The notes under the pieces were generated by a model. It was not told the DNA's origin and made no database searches. It saw nothing but the letters and a program-made list of their open reading frames with translations. Source: Russula earlei (lineage: Eukaryota > Basidiomycota > Agaricomycetes > Russulales > Russulaceae). Taken from it: a stretch of DNA of 64,000 bases. The stretch covers positions 1 to 64,000 of the forward strand of contig JAGFNK010000241.1 of assembly GCA_025769875.1 (NCBI GenBank), read 5' to 3'. This document shows positions 1 through 10,423 of this stretch, one piece after another; the first letter of the stretch is position 1, and each line of letters begins with the position of its first letter. Position numbers and translations under genes: made by a program.

Positions 1-371
1 CCGAAGTGGCCACAGGAAGGAATTATTGCAGCAAGTCCTGAGTCTAATATAATAAGATTATTTCAGTGTCTCACTGTGGGGCACGAACACTGAGGATCCA
101 AGGCGAACTATCTGAGTGTACAAGTAAGGCTGCTATGAGGTACGTGCATGCACATGTATGCACTGGTAACTACATTTCAACTATGGACGGTGTTCTTTAA
201 TGACAGGTAAAGCAAATGTCCATGTGAGCGAATCAAGTCCCTTTCCGTTTGCTAGGTGCAGCCTCGGCAATGCGTGTGCATACAGGTGGGCGCGACTTCG
301 ACACGTCATACGGTCTGTGTGCAAGCGCGTGATGGTGGTAAGGACAAAAAATGATAACTAGGGGTAATGAG
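1..371. other. stretch without recognisable gene
   Basis: I see no convincing open reading frame, repeat boundary or RNA gene here. It is moderately rich in CpG compared with the transposon-derived sequence further right. Confidence 0.5.
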
Positions 372-955
372 TCACAGCGACAATAAGAGGAATGGGGACA
401 TACAGGACATCCTAGTTGGGTTCGCAGTCGATGTAGATAATGTCCTGCTCAGCAGGGCCTTGAGAAGAGGTGATGGTCTGGAGGTGCGCACGTTTACGCT
501 GCCAGGATGAGCTTGATGCTGATGTGGGAGCGGGGGTCCACAACCTCATGCAGCCGGTCGAGATCCTGCTGCACACCTTGGAGTTCCCTCAGCACACCCT
601 CGAACCCCTGGTGGAGAGTGGTGAGCTCTTTGAAAGCTTCATCGCGCTCCTCTCTGAGATGATCAATCTGTTGCTGGAAAGGCTGAGCCTCCGCATGGTC
701 ACGGGCTTCCCATGCATGGGCCATTGACTCATTGTCCTTGTGATCGTCGAGATGGAACTGCAAGTGGCAGCACACATGACATTGTTGGCCATGTGTGATG
801 ATGTGATGAGTCTGGTTGTAAGTCCAACATAGGACTGGAGGGGGAGGATGACCAGTCTGTTTGGTTCTGGCCATGTATAAGAGCTGAGTGAAAGACAAGA
901 CAAAAGAAAAAGGGAATTGCAGAATTACGTAGTGCCTGCTCGACTCTCCGCCCAT
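372..955 (-). pseudogene. coiled-coil ORF, copy 1 (frameshifted)
   Basis: Unrecognised protein. The minus strand encodes a heptad-like, Glu/Leu/Gln-rich segment with the signature ARDHA..PFQ..IDHL..E.DEAFKEL, followed by QGVQQDLDRLHEVVD. The same pattern recurs in the ORF at 1868-2344, so the two are paralogous. In copy 1 the frame ends at 494. The homologous tail (HLQTIT, IDCE, VLYVPIPL) continues in a different frame, with one in-frame TAG, down to about 372, so this copy is broken. The predicted shape is a short coiled coil with an acidic or proline-bearing tail; function unknown. It could be the N-terminal part of a retrotransposon gag-like protein, but no catalytic or zinc-binding motif supports that. 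Confidence 0.45.
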
Positions 956-1867
956 CGGGAATATGCTTATTGAAATGCAGGGGCCTCCTTTTTAGGAAAT
1001 AGGTATGATCTGCACGCATGGAGGGAGAGAGGGAAGATGCAAGCAAGCGACTGTGGGAGAGAGAGAGGAGAGTGAGTCCAGGGAAGATCAGAGTGCCAGC
1101 CTGAGGAGGTACATACATTCTTGCGGGGTCAACCAATATACCCCCCCCCCCCCCGTTCACATGTGCAACACGACACATATGCACATATATGTAAAACACA
1201 TATCGATATCAGCAATGAGACATAAGTTTACAACATCCTGCTCATTAAGGTATGAAATGGCAAGCAAATAAATAAATAACATGGAGTTGTGAGGCTGCAA
1301 TTATATGGACCCAGGAGAAGGGGAGAACTGGGAAACATGAGACATCCACTTAGCCACAGCGACGACCACTACATACCACCCCAGCAGACTACCGTCCTCA
1401 GAAGCCTGAGCACATTATGTCACTATTTAGCCAGTGACTGCCTCTGAAACACGATGTACGTGCTGTGAGATACAAATTTGGATTCCAAACAAAATATGAA
1501 CAATCACTGACTCATGGTGGAACAAAGGGGAGACCTGATTCGTGAGCGCAAGTTAAGTATCTGTCCACTACATGGCCTGTGCAAACCAGAGAACCATGGG
1601 CCATAAGTGCCCTATCACCATGTGGCGATAATTGCCCCAATGATGGAGATATGTGCTTGTTGTTCGGCCAGCCCTGAGGCAGATCCATGATCCCAGTGAC
1701 GTCGTACGCTTTTGCCGGCCATAGTGTCAAGTGCAAGGAGTTCATATCAATGGCATGTATTAAGTTTGAAGTGTCATATCGTAGTAAATCTACGAGGACT
1801 GTATCAAACCATGGAATGTATTGACATTGTCATGAACAACCTGCTATGGTACATGCTATATCATATA
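956..1867. other. spacer between coiled-coil copies, with simple repeats
   Basis: No gene recognised. It holds a run of 14 C at 1141-1154, a GA-rich purine tract around 1018-1085 and a short AAAT repeat near 1266-1280. It separates the two paralogous coiled-coil ORFs. Confidence 0.5.
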
Positions 1868-2344
1868 TCAATCCTGTGAAGTCCTGGAGTCAGAGCAGCA
1901 ATGAGTCATAGCAATAGGTGGGAGTGGAGGGGGGACATATGGTACATCCTGCTCAGATTCGCAGTCAATGGCAATGACGTCCCACTCTGTGTGACATAGT
2001 GGGGTTGAGGAGTCTTGATGAGTGATGGTCGCGAGGTGCAGGTGTTTATGCTGTCCGGATGAGCATGATGGGGAGGCAGGAGTGCAGCCCACAGTCTTGC
2101 GTGGCTGATCAACAGCACGATCCACAAGGGCGCGCTGTAGTTCGTTGCATGCATCAAGGCTCTCCTTCAGCTTCATTTGCGCATTTCTGAGTTCCTGACA
2201 CAGCGCCGCGAGCTCTTTGAGGAAGTCGTCCCACTCCTGTTTGAGACGATCAATCCTTCCCTGGAAAGGACAAGAAGCAGCATGGTCACGGGCTTGATAT
2301 GCAGAGTCCAGCGACTTTTCTTCAGACTTTTCTTCATCATCCAT
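1868..2344 (-). CDS. coiled-coil protein, copy 2 (unrecognised)
   Basis: An open minus-strand frame of about 158 codons. I chose the ATG at 2342-2344, where the protein begins MDDEEKSEEKS; an in-frame ATG 11 codons upstream is possible. The N-terminus is acidic. The middle, from ARDHAASCPFQ to about ALVDRAVDQ, is a predicted coiled coil with regularly spaced Leu and Glu. The tail contains HLHLATIT and an acidic IDCESEQDVPYV segment, then PPPLPPI. The same order is seen in the frameshifted copy at 372-955, which supports a once-real protein duplicated locally. No family is recognised. It sits next to a gypsy gag on the same strand, so a transposon origin is possible. Expression and function cannot be judged from sequence. 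Confidence 0.4.
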   Translation of the reverse strand: MDDEEKSEEKSLDSAYQARDHAASCPFQGRIDRLKQEWDDFLKELAALCQELRNAQMKLKESLDACNELQRALVDRAVDQPRKTVGCTPASPSCSSGQHKHLHLATITHQDSSTPLCHTEWDVIAIDCESEQDVPYVPPPLPPIAMTHCCSDSRTSQD

Positions 2345-2413
2345 TGTAGCTGTGAGGTGATGCTCCCCCCAACACACTATTCTTCCTAAGCCAGGCCATT
2401 GACTTAGGTGTTC

Positions 2414-3457
2414 CTAAAAACCCTGTTCCATCAGTTCTTCCAACAAGTCCTCCTTCTGTTTGGTGGACATCTTCTTTATGGATGCAGAGGAGGAGCTCTT
2501 GTTGTAGGTAGGAGGGGGAGATGTGGATTGTCCAGAGACAGTGCTTTTGTTTCCACTGTCCCCTGAGAGGTCCTCCTTCTCTGTTTCCAGAGCTCGAGCC
2601 TTTCCTTTGTCCCTTGGGTTACTTGATTTCTTGACTCTGTCCTTGTCAGGACAGTTCCAGCTGATGTGCCCTGCCTTCTTGCAGATGAAGCATTTTCCTT
2701 CTGCTAGTAGTTTCTTCTTCTCCTCTGTCAGAGGAGGACAATGCTTCAATATTAGCTTTCCTGAGTTGGTCTCTGGCTTGTTCTTCCCTGGCATCATTGA
2801 TACATGGTTGTAGATCATTGATGGCAGGTATGTCTCTGACTGGTTGATTGTAAATTTGTTGCACCAGCCAGGTGATTAGTCTGGCCTTATAGGCTTCAAC
2901 TACTCCTGGTGAGTTCTGGTCCCAACCTGCTTTACTGAGAAGAACAAGGAACTTGCTGGTGTAGTCATCCAGTGATGCTGCTTTAGACATTGACAGCTGT
3001 TGCAACTCCATGAAGGCGTCCTCTGGCTCCATAGTATCTTGGAATTCTCTGAAGAAGTCATCCACAAATTTGGTCCAAAAAAGCATGTCAGTTGTATCCA
3101 ATTGCACAGGTGCATAGGGGTGGTGTTGGGTCCACATTCCTTCCTGCTTCTACCAGGTTTGTTTGGTTGACCACCCATGTGTGTACTTTCTCTCCTTTGA
3201 TATAGGTGAGGGCTATAGCTACTTAATTCTATAGATTGAATTCTTGCATGAAGTACTTTGTCTTCTTTCTATCCCCTTTGAAGACCTCAGGAGGATCTCC
3301 TTTCAGAGATCCATTGCCTCCATGGGGGCCTGGTGCTCGTTGGGGTGCCAGGTTTGCTCCTGGTCCTACAGGAGGTACTGCAGGTTGTCCTCCTCCTGGA
3401 GGGCTTTCTCTGAGTGGGCCTCCACCTGGGCCTTGTGGGCCTGCTGGTCCAAAGGGT
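2414..3457 (-). pseudogene. Ty3/gypsy gag polyprotein, degenerate
   Basis: Retrotransposon capsid/nucleocapsid protein. Read on the minus strand in order: a Gly/Pro-rich N-terminus (about 3457-3310); the conserved fungal gypsy gag entry GDPPEVFKGDR..KTKYFMQEFNL; then stops and a shifted segment with ALTYIKGEKVHTWVVNQ; then a long open part with WTKFVDDFFREFQD and a capsid-like helical region; and last a CCHC zinc knuckle, CFICKKAGHISWNC (CX2CX4HX4C), near 2670-2710. In-frame stops around 3130-3240 and a frameshift near 2700-2800 make it a pseudogene. No protease, RT or integrase follows, so only the 5' end of an element survives. The adjacent LTR-C fragment at 3458-3668 lies in the correct orientation to be its 5' LTR. 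Confidence 0.75.
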
Positions 3458-3668
3458 ACTGTCCTGTATTGCCAAAAGGGTTGCCACTAAGTAGGGCTTG
3501 CTGTATGTTGATTGTGCCAAGAATCACTCATGCGACAATGTGCATGCAATATTGTGGACATCTCTACTCACCCCTTTTGTGTGTGTGGACAAGGTGGCCT
3601 CATAGAGGCTGGGTTTCCTCTAATAGGGAAGGGTCCTTCAGGGGCCCTCTCTGGGAAATGTTTTATGA
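3458..3668 (-). repeat. LTR-C fragment (5' part, minus orientation)
   Basis: It matches the first ~200 bp of the ~955 bp LTR-C family seen in full at 24957-25911, including the TGTCAT terminus (ending TATGACA at 3668 on the plus strand) and the segments around TTGGCACAATCAACATACAG and TGGCAACCC. It fuses directly to the gypsy gag at about 3457, so the rest of the LTR and the leader were lost. Confidence 0.65.
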
Positions 3669-4897
3669 CAACAAGGAGCACAAGCCACCCTCCAACTTGC
3701 ATATATTGAGGGACAGAGGTATATTTACAATTGGATTGAAGCTGAGTGGACTCACAGCATCATTGATCCCCCCCAAAACATCATAGACCTGGCAGGATGA
3801 TATTCCCTGCCCCCAGCAGTTTATACAGGTCCCCCTGTCTTGGATGGACTTGACACCCTCAGCCAACCTCTCATCCCAGTGACCAGACAAACTCAGGAAA
3901 GCAGCCTCTACACCTGCTGGTCCCCCACTTTGACTTGCCCTGCAGTCTGCCTTTGCCTCAGAGAGGTGTGCAACTGTGGCTACTGACCTGACACTCCTCC
4001 CACTCCACCAGGTATAAACCTGTGGACCCACAGAGATAGACATCTCCCACATCAGCCAACCTGGCATCCTCTCACAGATGAAGAGGCTGCCACTCTACTT
4101 CTGCAGTTTCAGGACCCTGAGTAGATCGCCCTTTATGAATTACTCCCCCAGTTATACCATCCCCACTCCCATTTACTGAGCATCATCTAACCCCGTTTGC
4201 TACTCCTCTAGTAGAACACTCAAGTAGTAACCACTTGCCCCCAGGATCTGCCATTGGCTTACATTGTTACTACCCCAACTTAGCATACTTATGATCAGTA
4301 CTGCCTCATAGAACACATCAGGAACTATTGGAATTCAAGAATCATTGCAAGAAACTGTGTGTCAAGGCTCCAAAGTGCCTAAAATAAGATCAATGGTCAT
4401 GTCCATAAATGCATCCTACCAATGCAGATATGCTTGAGTCAAGCAAGCAATACTCATGGAAGGGAAGGAGTGTTTATGTCCTTCAAAAGTATGGCAAAAA
4501 GATGAGAGGGGCTCTGCAGTCAGGGTAGGAGTCAACTGCTTGGGATTGGCAAACTAAGTCGAGCTTAAGGCTCAACTACTACAAACTGGGGGCTTTATAT
4601 AGCCCTCAGGGATAAGGTTCTCACTACTGTAAGTACTGGTCAGTGCTATAGTAGCAAGGATGGCTCATAGAAGCAATAGTTGCTTCCATAGTAGCAATCT
4701 TAGTGTCATAAGGATTTTCCTAATCAGGAAACAACATACATAGCAGTACATGAACATCTGCAACAGAAGCAATATGATTCATTGCTTCTTTAACACATCT
4801 TCAGAAAGATACAATCAATGTGTTCTAAATGCAATATCAAGGAACATAAATGGTCAAGATCTGATGCACATATGAATGCAAATGATGCAGTCCATAG
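3669..4897. other. unassigned sequence left of copia insertion
   Basis: No recognised gene. Both strands have short interrupted reading frames in 3670-4160, for example a 134-codon minus-strand frame ending at 3663, without recognisable motifs. 4550-4750 is low in GC and contains a TATA-like TTTATATAG at 4592-4600 and several copies of an ATAGTAGCAA motif. This could be part of an old LTR, but no TG/CA ends with a TSD were found. Confidence 0.4.
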
Positions 4898-4902
4898 TTC
4901 AG

Positions 4903-5260
4903 TGTAGGAAGGTATCTATAATGAGTGCTCAGTCTTATTGTAGAAGACTACACTAAGTGGGTATCCTGACCTATAACGAGTGCTACAAAAAGTGTAATTA
5001 GTTGTGTACGTAGGTAACGAGAGTGTGACTAACCTCAGTCGTATTGTAGAAGACTGAGGGACGCCTGACCTATAACAAGTGCTACAAAAAGTGTAATTAG
5101 TTGTGTACATAGGTAACGAGAGTGTGACTAACCTCAGTCTTATTGTAGAAGACTGAGGGACGGGGAATAAACGAAAAACGAACTATATACATGTCCGTGC
5201 ATTCATCATGCGCCACGTGAGTGTATGACCAAACTGTGACGCTGAGGCTGCACTCCAACA
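4903..5260 (-). repeat. LTR-A, 3' LTR with internal 99 bp tandem duplication
   Basis: Starts TGTAGGAAGG and ends CTCCAACA. It is 358 bp, against 259 bp for its partner. The whole difference is an exact-period 99 bp tandem duplication: the segment around CTATAACGAGTGCTAC at 4971 recurs at 5070. The rest is nearly identical to the other LTR, differing at only a few sites. Confidence 0.9.
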
Positions 5261-5267
5261 CGCCCCC

Positions 5268-7609
5268 TCAGCCTGCTCTGTGCAATCCCATCTCATCTGA
5301 AAACTTATCATGCTTCTCACGTGCGAGGCCTTTGGTCAAAATGTCAGCAACCTGGTCCTCAGTAGGAATGTACTGAAGGCAGATCTCCTCGCTCTTGACC
5401 TTGTGTCGCAAGAAGTGGTGCCAGACTTCAATGTGTTTGGTCCGGTCATGGAATTTGGGGTTTCGCGCGATGGTGATTGCGGATTGGTTGTCCACATGAA
5501 GAATGGTTGGGGGGTGAGGGTCTATTCCTAGCTCACTTAACAGACGTCTGAGCCAGATTAGCTCCTTTGTGGCATGGGCAGCAGCAATGTATTTGGCCTC
5601 AGTGCTTGAGAGAGCCACAGAGGTCTGTTTCTTGGAGCTCCAGCTGATCGCGCCCCCTCCAAGCATGAACACAAAGCCGAATGTGGACTTGCGATCATTA
5701 ACATCACTTGCCCAGTCTGCATCTGCGAAACCATGCAGTATAGTACCACCAGGGGTTCCATGTTGGAAAACAAGTTGGCTGCTACTGGTGGCTCAGAGGT
5801 ATTGGAACGCGTGATTGAGGGCGCGTTGGTGCTCGGGGCCTGGGTTCATGGCATGTCGCCCGAGGGCTGCGACCATGTATGCAAGGTCAGGGCATGTGCC
5901 GAGCATGTTACACCATTTTCCTTTTACGTTTACCGCTTACCTTTTGCTATGGACTGCTTGCTTTTGTATGTCCCTTTACTTACTAGTCTCGTGATCTCTT
6001 ATGTCTTGTGATCCCTTCTGTGTTATCATGTGATCCATACACGTCCAGGTAACACTGGATTGCTGTTACTTTCCCTTTGTTTGGTTCTCTTTCCATTTAT
6101 ATTTGTTTCTTAGTTTCGACTGTGCAATGCTGTGCACCTACTGTGCAGCACAGCTACTTGGTTCTGACTCATTCGTGGCCTCCTTCCTATGACTCATACT
6201 TATTATGACTCCTACTATACTAGTAGCACAGTCAAAGCGCAGCTATTGCTGCGCTTCTCCTGTATATATAAGCTCAGTACTTTGTGACCAAAGCCCTAAG
6301 CTTGGTCTCTTGTAGAATCCAACCTACTCTTGTCCAACATATTCTCCTGCAACCCACTTCACTCTCACAAACTTAAAACACAACCACCTCTCCATTTCAT
6401 CAACTCTCAACACACCATCCACCATCTACTCTTCGCCTTTCCCTTCCTTCTCTAAGAGTCTCTCTTCACTCCCCTGAGAAGAGCTCTCCTCCTTTAAGAC
6501 CTACCTTCCTCTACTCTCTCTGCATTGTTCAAGGTCCCCGACGGACTTGAATGCATATTGCTAGTGGAACCAGCCCTAGTCTATCCCATTATAAACTTAC
6601 CCTAGCTTCTCAACGGACCGAGTCGTACTAGGAAGGGTCTATTGGCCATAACCTGCTTAGCATAAAACACTTCGACCGCTGCAGGGATCCTTGCTCACTG
6701 TACATGGGAACCAGCCCGTTTCTTGAACACCTCTCTATCATCGATTTGTTTTCCACTTGTGAACTGACACGGCTAGTTACCGTGACAGAGCATCAGGTAC
6801 ATCAGTGCACTGATGGCACTCTGATACAACTTTACGTCGATTTCGGGGGAGGTGAGTTTAGTGAGATGCTCATTTGCAAGGGTTGGTGTGCTGATTGGGC
6901 ACGCGTTAGATTTCCCATGCCTCTCCAGGGTTTCGATTATGTATTTTTCTTGAGAGAGGGCAATCCAGCCTGCATTGTGATCCTGAGTGATGTGCATGCC
7001 AAGGATCCAGGATATTTCACCTAAATCAGTCATCTCATAGTGTTGTTTCAAGGCTGATTTGTCTCGGTTGATAGTTTCAATAGAATTTGATACCATAGTG
7101 ATATCATCAACGTATAGTGCAATGATGGAGATGTCTCCATCGCGCGTTCGGGTGAAGATGGTGTGGTCGGCGTTGGTGCATTGGTAACCCATGGCACTGA
7201 GCTTGACACAGATATCCTTGTACCAGATGCGTCCACCCTGCTTTGTGCCATAGAGAGCTTTGATTAGATGCAATACCATGCCTTGGGGAATGTCAAAACT
7301 GGGGGGAGGTTCCATGAAGATCTCCTCCTTGAGTTCCCCATTGAGGTATGCTGATTTTATGTCCATTTGGTGGACCTCTAGATTTCATTCAGCGGCGAGG
7401 GCCAGTATCACGCGCAAGGAGGCGAACTTAGCGATGGGTGTGAAGGTCTCGTTGTAATCGATGCCCTCAATTTGCGTGAAGCCCTGTGCGATGATGCAGG
7501 CTTTGTATTTCTGTATGGAGCCATCAGGTCCTTGCTTGATGCAAAAGACCCATTTGCTCCTGACAACCTTGCGGTCTTTGGGACGTGGGGCGACCTCGTA
7601 CACACCCAT
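5268..7609 (-). pseudogene. copia reverse transcriptase-RNase H, split by a solo LTR
   Basis: On the minus strand: GVYEVAPRPKDRKVVRSKWV, then GFTQIEGIDYNETFTPIAK; an in-frame stop at about 7385; then MDIKSAYLNGELKEEIFM, ALYGTKQGGRIWYK and the catalytic ALYVDDITMV (YVDD). The frame is cut at 6787 by the LTR-B insertion and resumes at 5905 with an LGTCPDLAYM-type continuation. After a TGA in place of CGA (FQYL-stop-ATS), it continues to the RNase H, with ADADWASD, SSTEAKYIAAAH and VDNQSAITIA retaining the Asp/Glu/Asp active-site residues. It ends in the usual HIEVWHHFLR..ADILTKGL tail. Function in life: copying element RNA into DNA within virus-like particles. Confidence 0.9.
5906..6787 (+). 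repeat. solo LTR-B, copy 1 (inside copia RT)
   Basis: 882 bp with TG...CA ends (TGTTACACC to CCGTGACA) and a perfect 5 bp TSD GAGCA (5901-5905 and 6788-6792). A TATA box, TATATATAAG, lies near 6262-6275, giving plus orientation. It is the most CpG-rich of the three LTR-B copies. No internal coding region is present, so it is a solo LTR left by LTR-LTR recombination. Confidence 0.9.
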
Positions 7610-7834
7610 GTGCTCGAATGAGTGGCGCTCTTCCTCGCACGCGACTTCCCACTCAGCTGCGTTGGGTCAGGCCATGGCTTGCGCATAAGTGTGTGGGTCG
7701 TCAGTTATGGTGGTTTGGGCCATGTTGACACATTCAATGTTGCGTTTTCGTGAGCCGTATGAAGTAACTGTGTAGCGAGGATCGTCATCGTGGACTGGCG
7801 TGTGGACTGTGCGTTTAGGCCAGATGTTGGCCAG

Positions 7835-8899
7835 TTAAGGCAGGGCAGATGGGTGCGGGATGAGTGTGTTTTCAATCTCTGTTTCACTTTCTGATTGAGA
7901 GTCAGACAGGTACTGTTTAGGAGGAGGCGTGTCTATGGACACTGTTGCTGTCCCTGCGTTGTCATGTTGGATGATAACACGTTCGAAGGACTGGGACTGA
8001 GTTGGTGGGCCCCCTTCATCAAAAATGACATCACGGGACTCCAGAAGGCGACGCATGGGGTGATGCATTAAGTAGTAAGCCTTGCCAGTGTGCAAGTACC
8101 CAAGGAAAGTGCACACTAAGGACTTAGCAGCCAATTTGGTGTGCTTCTTGTCTGGGATGTGGATGAACGCACAGGAACTGAAGATGCGAAGGCGGGAGAC
8201 ATTGGGTTTGTTCCCGCTCCAGGCCTCCTCAGGGGTAGAGTTGTTGAGGGCATGCATGGGTGTGACGTTTTGCAGGAGAACTGCGTACTCGAGGGCGGCA
8301 TACCAGAACGATTCTGGTAAGTCAGCATCAGTCAGCATCATGTGGACCTTGTCAAGGAGTGTCCGATTCATGTGCTTGGCCACACCATTATGCTGTGGGG
8401 TGTGGGGTGTTGTGAGCTCCTGTTTGATACCTTTGCCCTCAAGGTACTTGGTGATCTCATTGCCCATGTATTCACCCCCTCCATCACTGTGGAGGACCTT
8501 CATGCACTGGCCGGTTTCAAGTTCGGTGCGGGCGATGAACGCCTTCAGGTGACGTGCGACGTCGCTCTTGTGGCGCAATCCCTCAACAGACACCTTCCAA
8601 GAGTGATCATCAATGAAAGTGACGAAGTACTCGAAGCCTTGGTGTGAGTGAGTGGATATTTTTCCACAGATGTTGGAGAACATGTGGCCAAGTACTGTGA
8701 CGGTGTGCGTGTCGGTCAACCTCTGGATTTCGTGGCGTGTTTGCTTGCCTTTGAGGCAGGGTTCACAGGGGGTAGATGATGCAGTGCCGGTTATTTCCAT
8801 GCCCTTGACCATGCCCTTTCTGGCCATGCGTAGCATGGTGTCAATGTTTAGGTGGCCTAGGCGGTGGTGCCAGGTCTCGATGTTGGCCTTAGAGGCCAT
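7835..8899 (-). pseudogene. copia integrase, catalytic Glu replaced
   Basis: An open 354-codon segment. It starts with the GAG-pre-integrase zinc-binding motif (WHHRLGHLNIDTM ... CEPCLKGKQ; H-H-C-C). The rve core follows with its first Asp in the region of the NICGKIS/FVTFIDDHS strand and its second Asp in LHSDGGGEY. At the third site the family normally reads NGVAE; here the sequence is NGVAKHMNRTL, with Lys in place of the metal-binding Glu (a GAG/GAA to AAG/AAA type change). The domain should therefore be unable to catalyse strand transfer. A C-terminal GKAYYLMHHPMRR..SRDVIFDE segment is the usual copia integrase tail. Confidence 0.88.
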
Positions 8900-9025
8900 G
8901 CTGTGAGCGATGAGGGCATGCTCATCTGTGGCTCACGCATCCTCACCTTCAGTCGGGAAGTCATTGATGTGCATCATGCATGCTGTTTCCGGGACGGCTG
9001 TTGTCATGTCCATCACATATAAGTT

Positions 9026-9440
9026 CTATTGAAGGTGCCTATCACATGTGAGGTGCCCCTGCTGGTTTAAGAGCTGGCAGCCATTTCCGGTGAATTGGAC
9101 ATCAGCACCGTGCTTTGTGAGGTGAGCGACTGATAGGAGGTTGCCGTTGAGGTCAGGAACAAAAAGAACGTCTTGGAGGATGGTGTTGTGCCATGTTCCA
9201 TTGGCATGCATATGGATGGGAATGCGTCCGATGCCGGTGGTGTGAATGGTGCTGTCGTCTCCGAGAGTAATATGAGTAGGGGGTGTGAGGGCAGTGAATG
9301 ATGAGAACCAGCTGCAGTTGCAGCTCATGGTGCGCGATGCGCCGGAATCGACTATCCAGCGGTGCTGGGTGGACAAGTCGTGATGTGCTTGGAAGGCGAA
9401 TGCTTCGTTGTCGCATGGTAGCGGCAATGGCACTGAATAG
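9026..9440 (-). pseudogene. copia aspartic protease
   Basis: The frame shifted relative to gag contains HRWIVDSGASRTMSCN, the retropepsin active site D-S-G-A, followed by ITLGDDSTI and a GIGRIPI flap-like segment, as in copia proteases. It would cut the Gag-Pol polyprotein. The frame ends at a stop at 9026, and another stop follows in the spacer to the integrase (about 8930), so the polyprotein is no longer continuous. Confidence 0.85.
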
Positions 9441-10346
9441 TTGTACCGTGCTTTCGCTGGGGTCTGCAACTGCGATCTTCATGGTCATGGATGGCTTTGC
9501 GCCTGCGGAGGTGGTCGACACCCCCTTCACCTCCTGCTCCTTCTTCAATTTTCGGCACTCCTTTACATCGTGACCGCGGATGTTGCAGTGTGTACAATGT
9601 TTCTTGGACTTGTCTCCTTGTTTATTCTTCCCGTTTGCTTTCTTGGCTGCTTTGGCGAAGAAGGTGGTGGCACTGATCCCCGACACGCGCACGCGGCATT
9701 GCTCCTCACCAAGGATTTGGGATGTGATGATGTCAGTCGAGATCTCATTGGTTTTGATGGAGTATAAGATCGTCTTGAGGGTCGACATGGATTCAGGTAA
9801 GGCTAATATGATGACATATGCAAGGAATTTGTTTTCAAGTGGAAAGCCAAGGTTTGCAAGGGTGCAAGAGGTGTGTATGAGTTTGTTGATTTGAGGGTTG
9901 AGTGGTTCGTCTTTGGAGAGCATGGTCCAAAGCAACTCCTCCATTAGGTGTGCCTTGCGTTGTTCGCCCTTTCCTTCGTAGCGGGCACATAACTTTTCCC
10001 AGCAACCTTTAGCATTGTTGATTCCGAGGATGGCGCTTAGTGGCTCATCTGATATGGTGAGGGAGATTTGCGCGTGCGCCTCTCGGTCTTGGTATGACCA
10101 GTCATTAAAGGCAGTGGGGTCTGCACTTTGGTCTGGCTTGGTATATGTGCCATCTACTACTGTCCAGAGCTCTTGAAGTTCGAGAACCATTTGAACGCAG
10201 TGCTTCCAGAACATAAACTTGACCCCTTCGTTGTCGAGAAAAGGGACATCATAGTGTCATGCAGTGGCTTTTTGGCTTGATGTCGCAGCTCCTGAGGAGG
10301 AGGCGTTTCCACCTTGCGGCAAGGACGCGCTGGTGCCTCGTGCCAT
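9440..10346 (-). pseudogene. copia gag (capsid/nucleocapsid)
   Basis: The likely start is the ATG at 10344-10346 (MARGTSASLPQGG). A TGA at 10257-10259, probably a former CGA Arg codon, interrupts the frame after about 29 codons. It then runs open: FWKHCVQMVLELQELWTVV, a UBN2/gag-type capsid region containing CWEKLCARYEGKGEQRKAHL (typical copia gag), and a CCHC zinc knuckle CTHCNIRGHDVKEC (CX2CX4HX4C) at about 9560-9602. It enters the protease through a frameshift near 9440. Capsid proteins of this family package the element RNA into virus-like particles in the cytoplasm. Confidence 0.85.
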
Positions 10347-10407
10347 TACTATGTTGTGATGTTTTGAAATTCTGAGTGCATGTAGTTATTTGGCTTGTTT
10401 AGAGACA

Positions 10408-10423
10408 ACCAGGTCTCATAATC
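10408..10423 (-). promoter_or_regulatory. copia primer-binding site (initiator tRNA-Met half type)
   Basis: Directly inside the 5' LTR the minus strand reads GATTATGAGACCTGGT. Copia-type elements are known to prime from an initiator Met tRNA cleaved in the anticodon loop, whose complement is close to GGTTATGAGCCC. The match here is partial and fits G-to-A drift. Position and sequence both support the call. Confidence 0.6.

Noticed and set aside
3236..3786. Plus-strand Gly/Pro/Trp-rich ORFs
   Set aside because: They are antisense shadows of the Gly/Pro-rich gypsy gag N-terminus on the minus strand, whose homology continues into the conserved GDPPEVFKGDR segment.
5906..6787. LTR-B as a DNA-transposon MITE
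   Set aside because: TG...CA ends, exact 5 bp TSD, TATA box and lack of terminal inverted repeats beyond a few bases point to a solo LTR.
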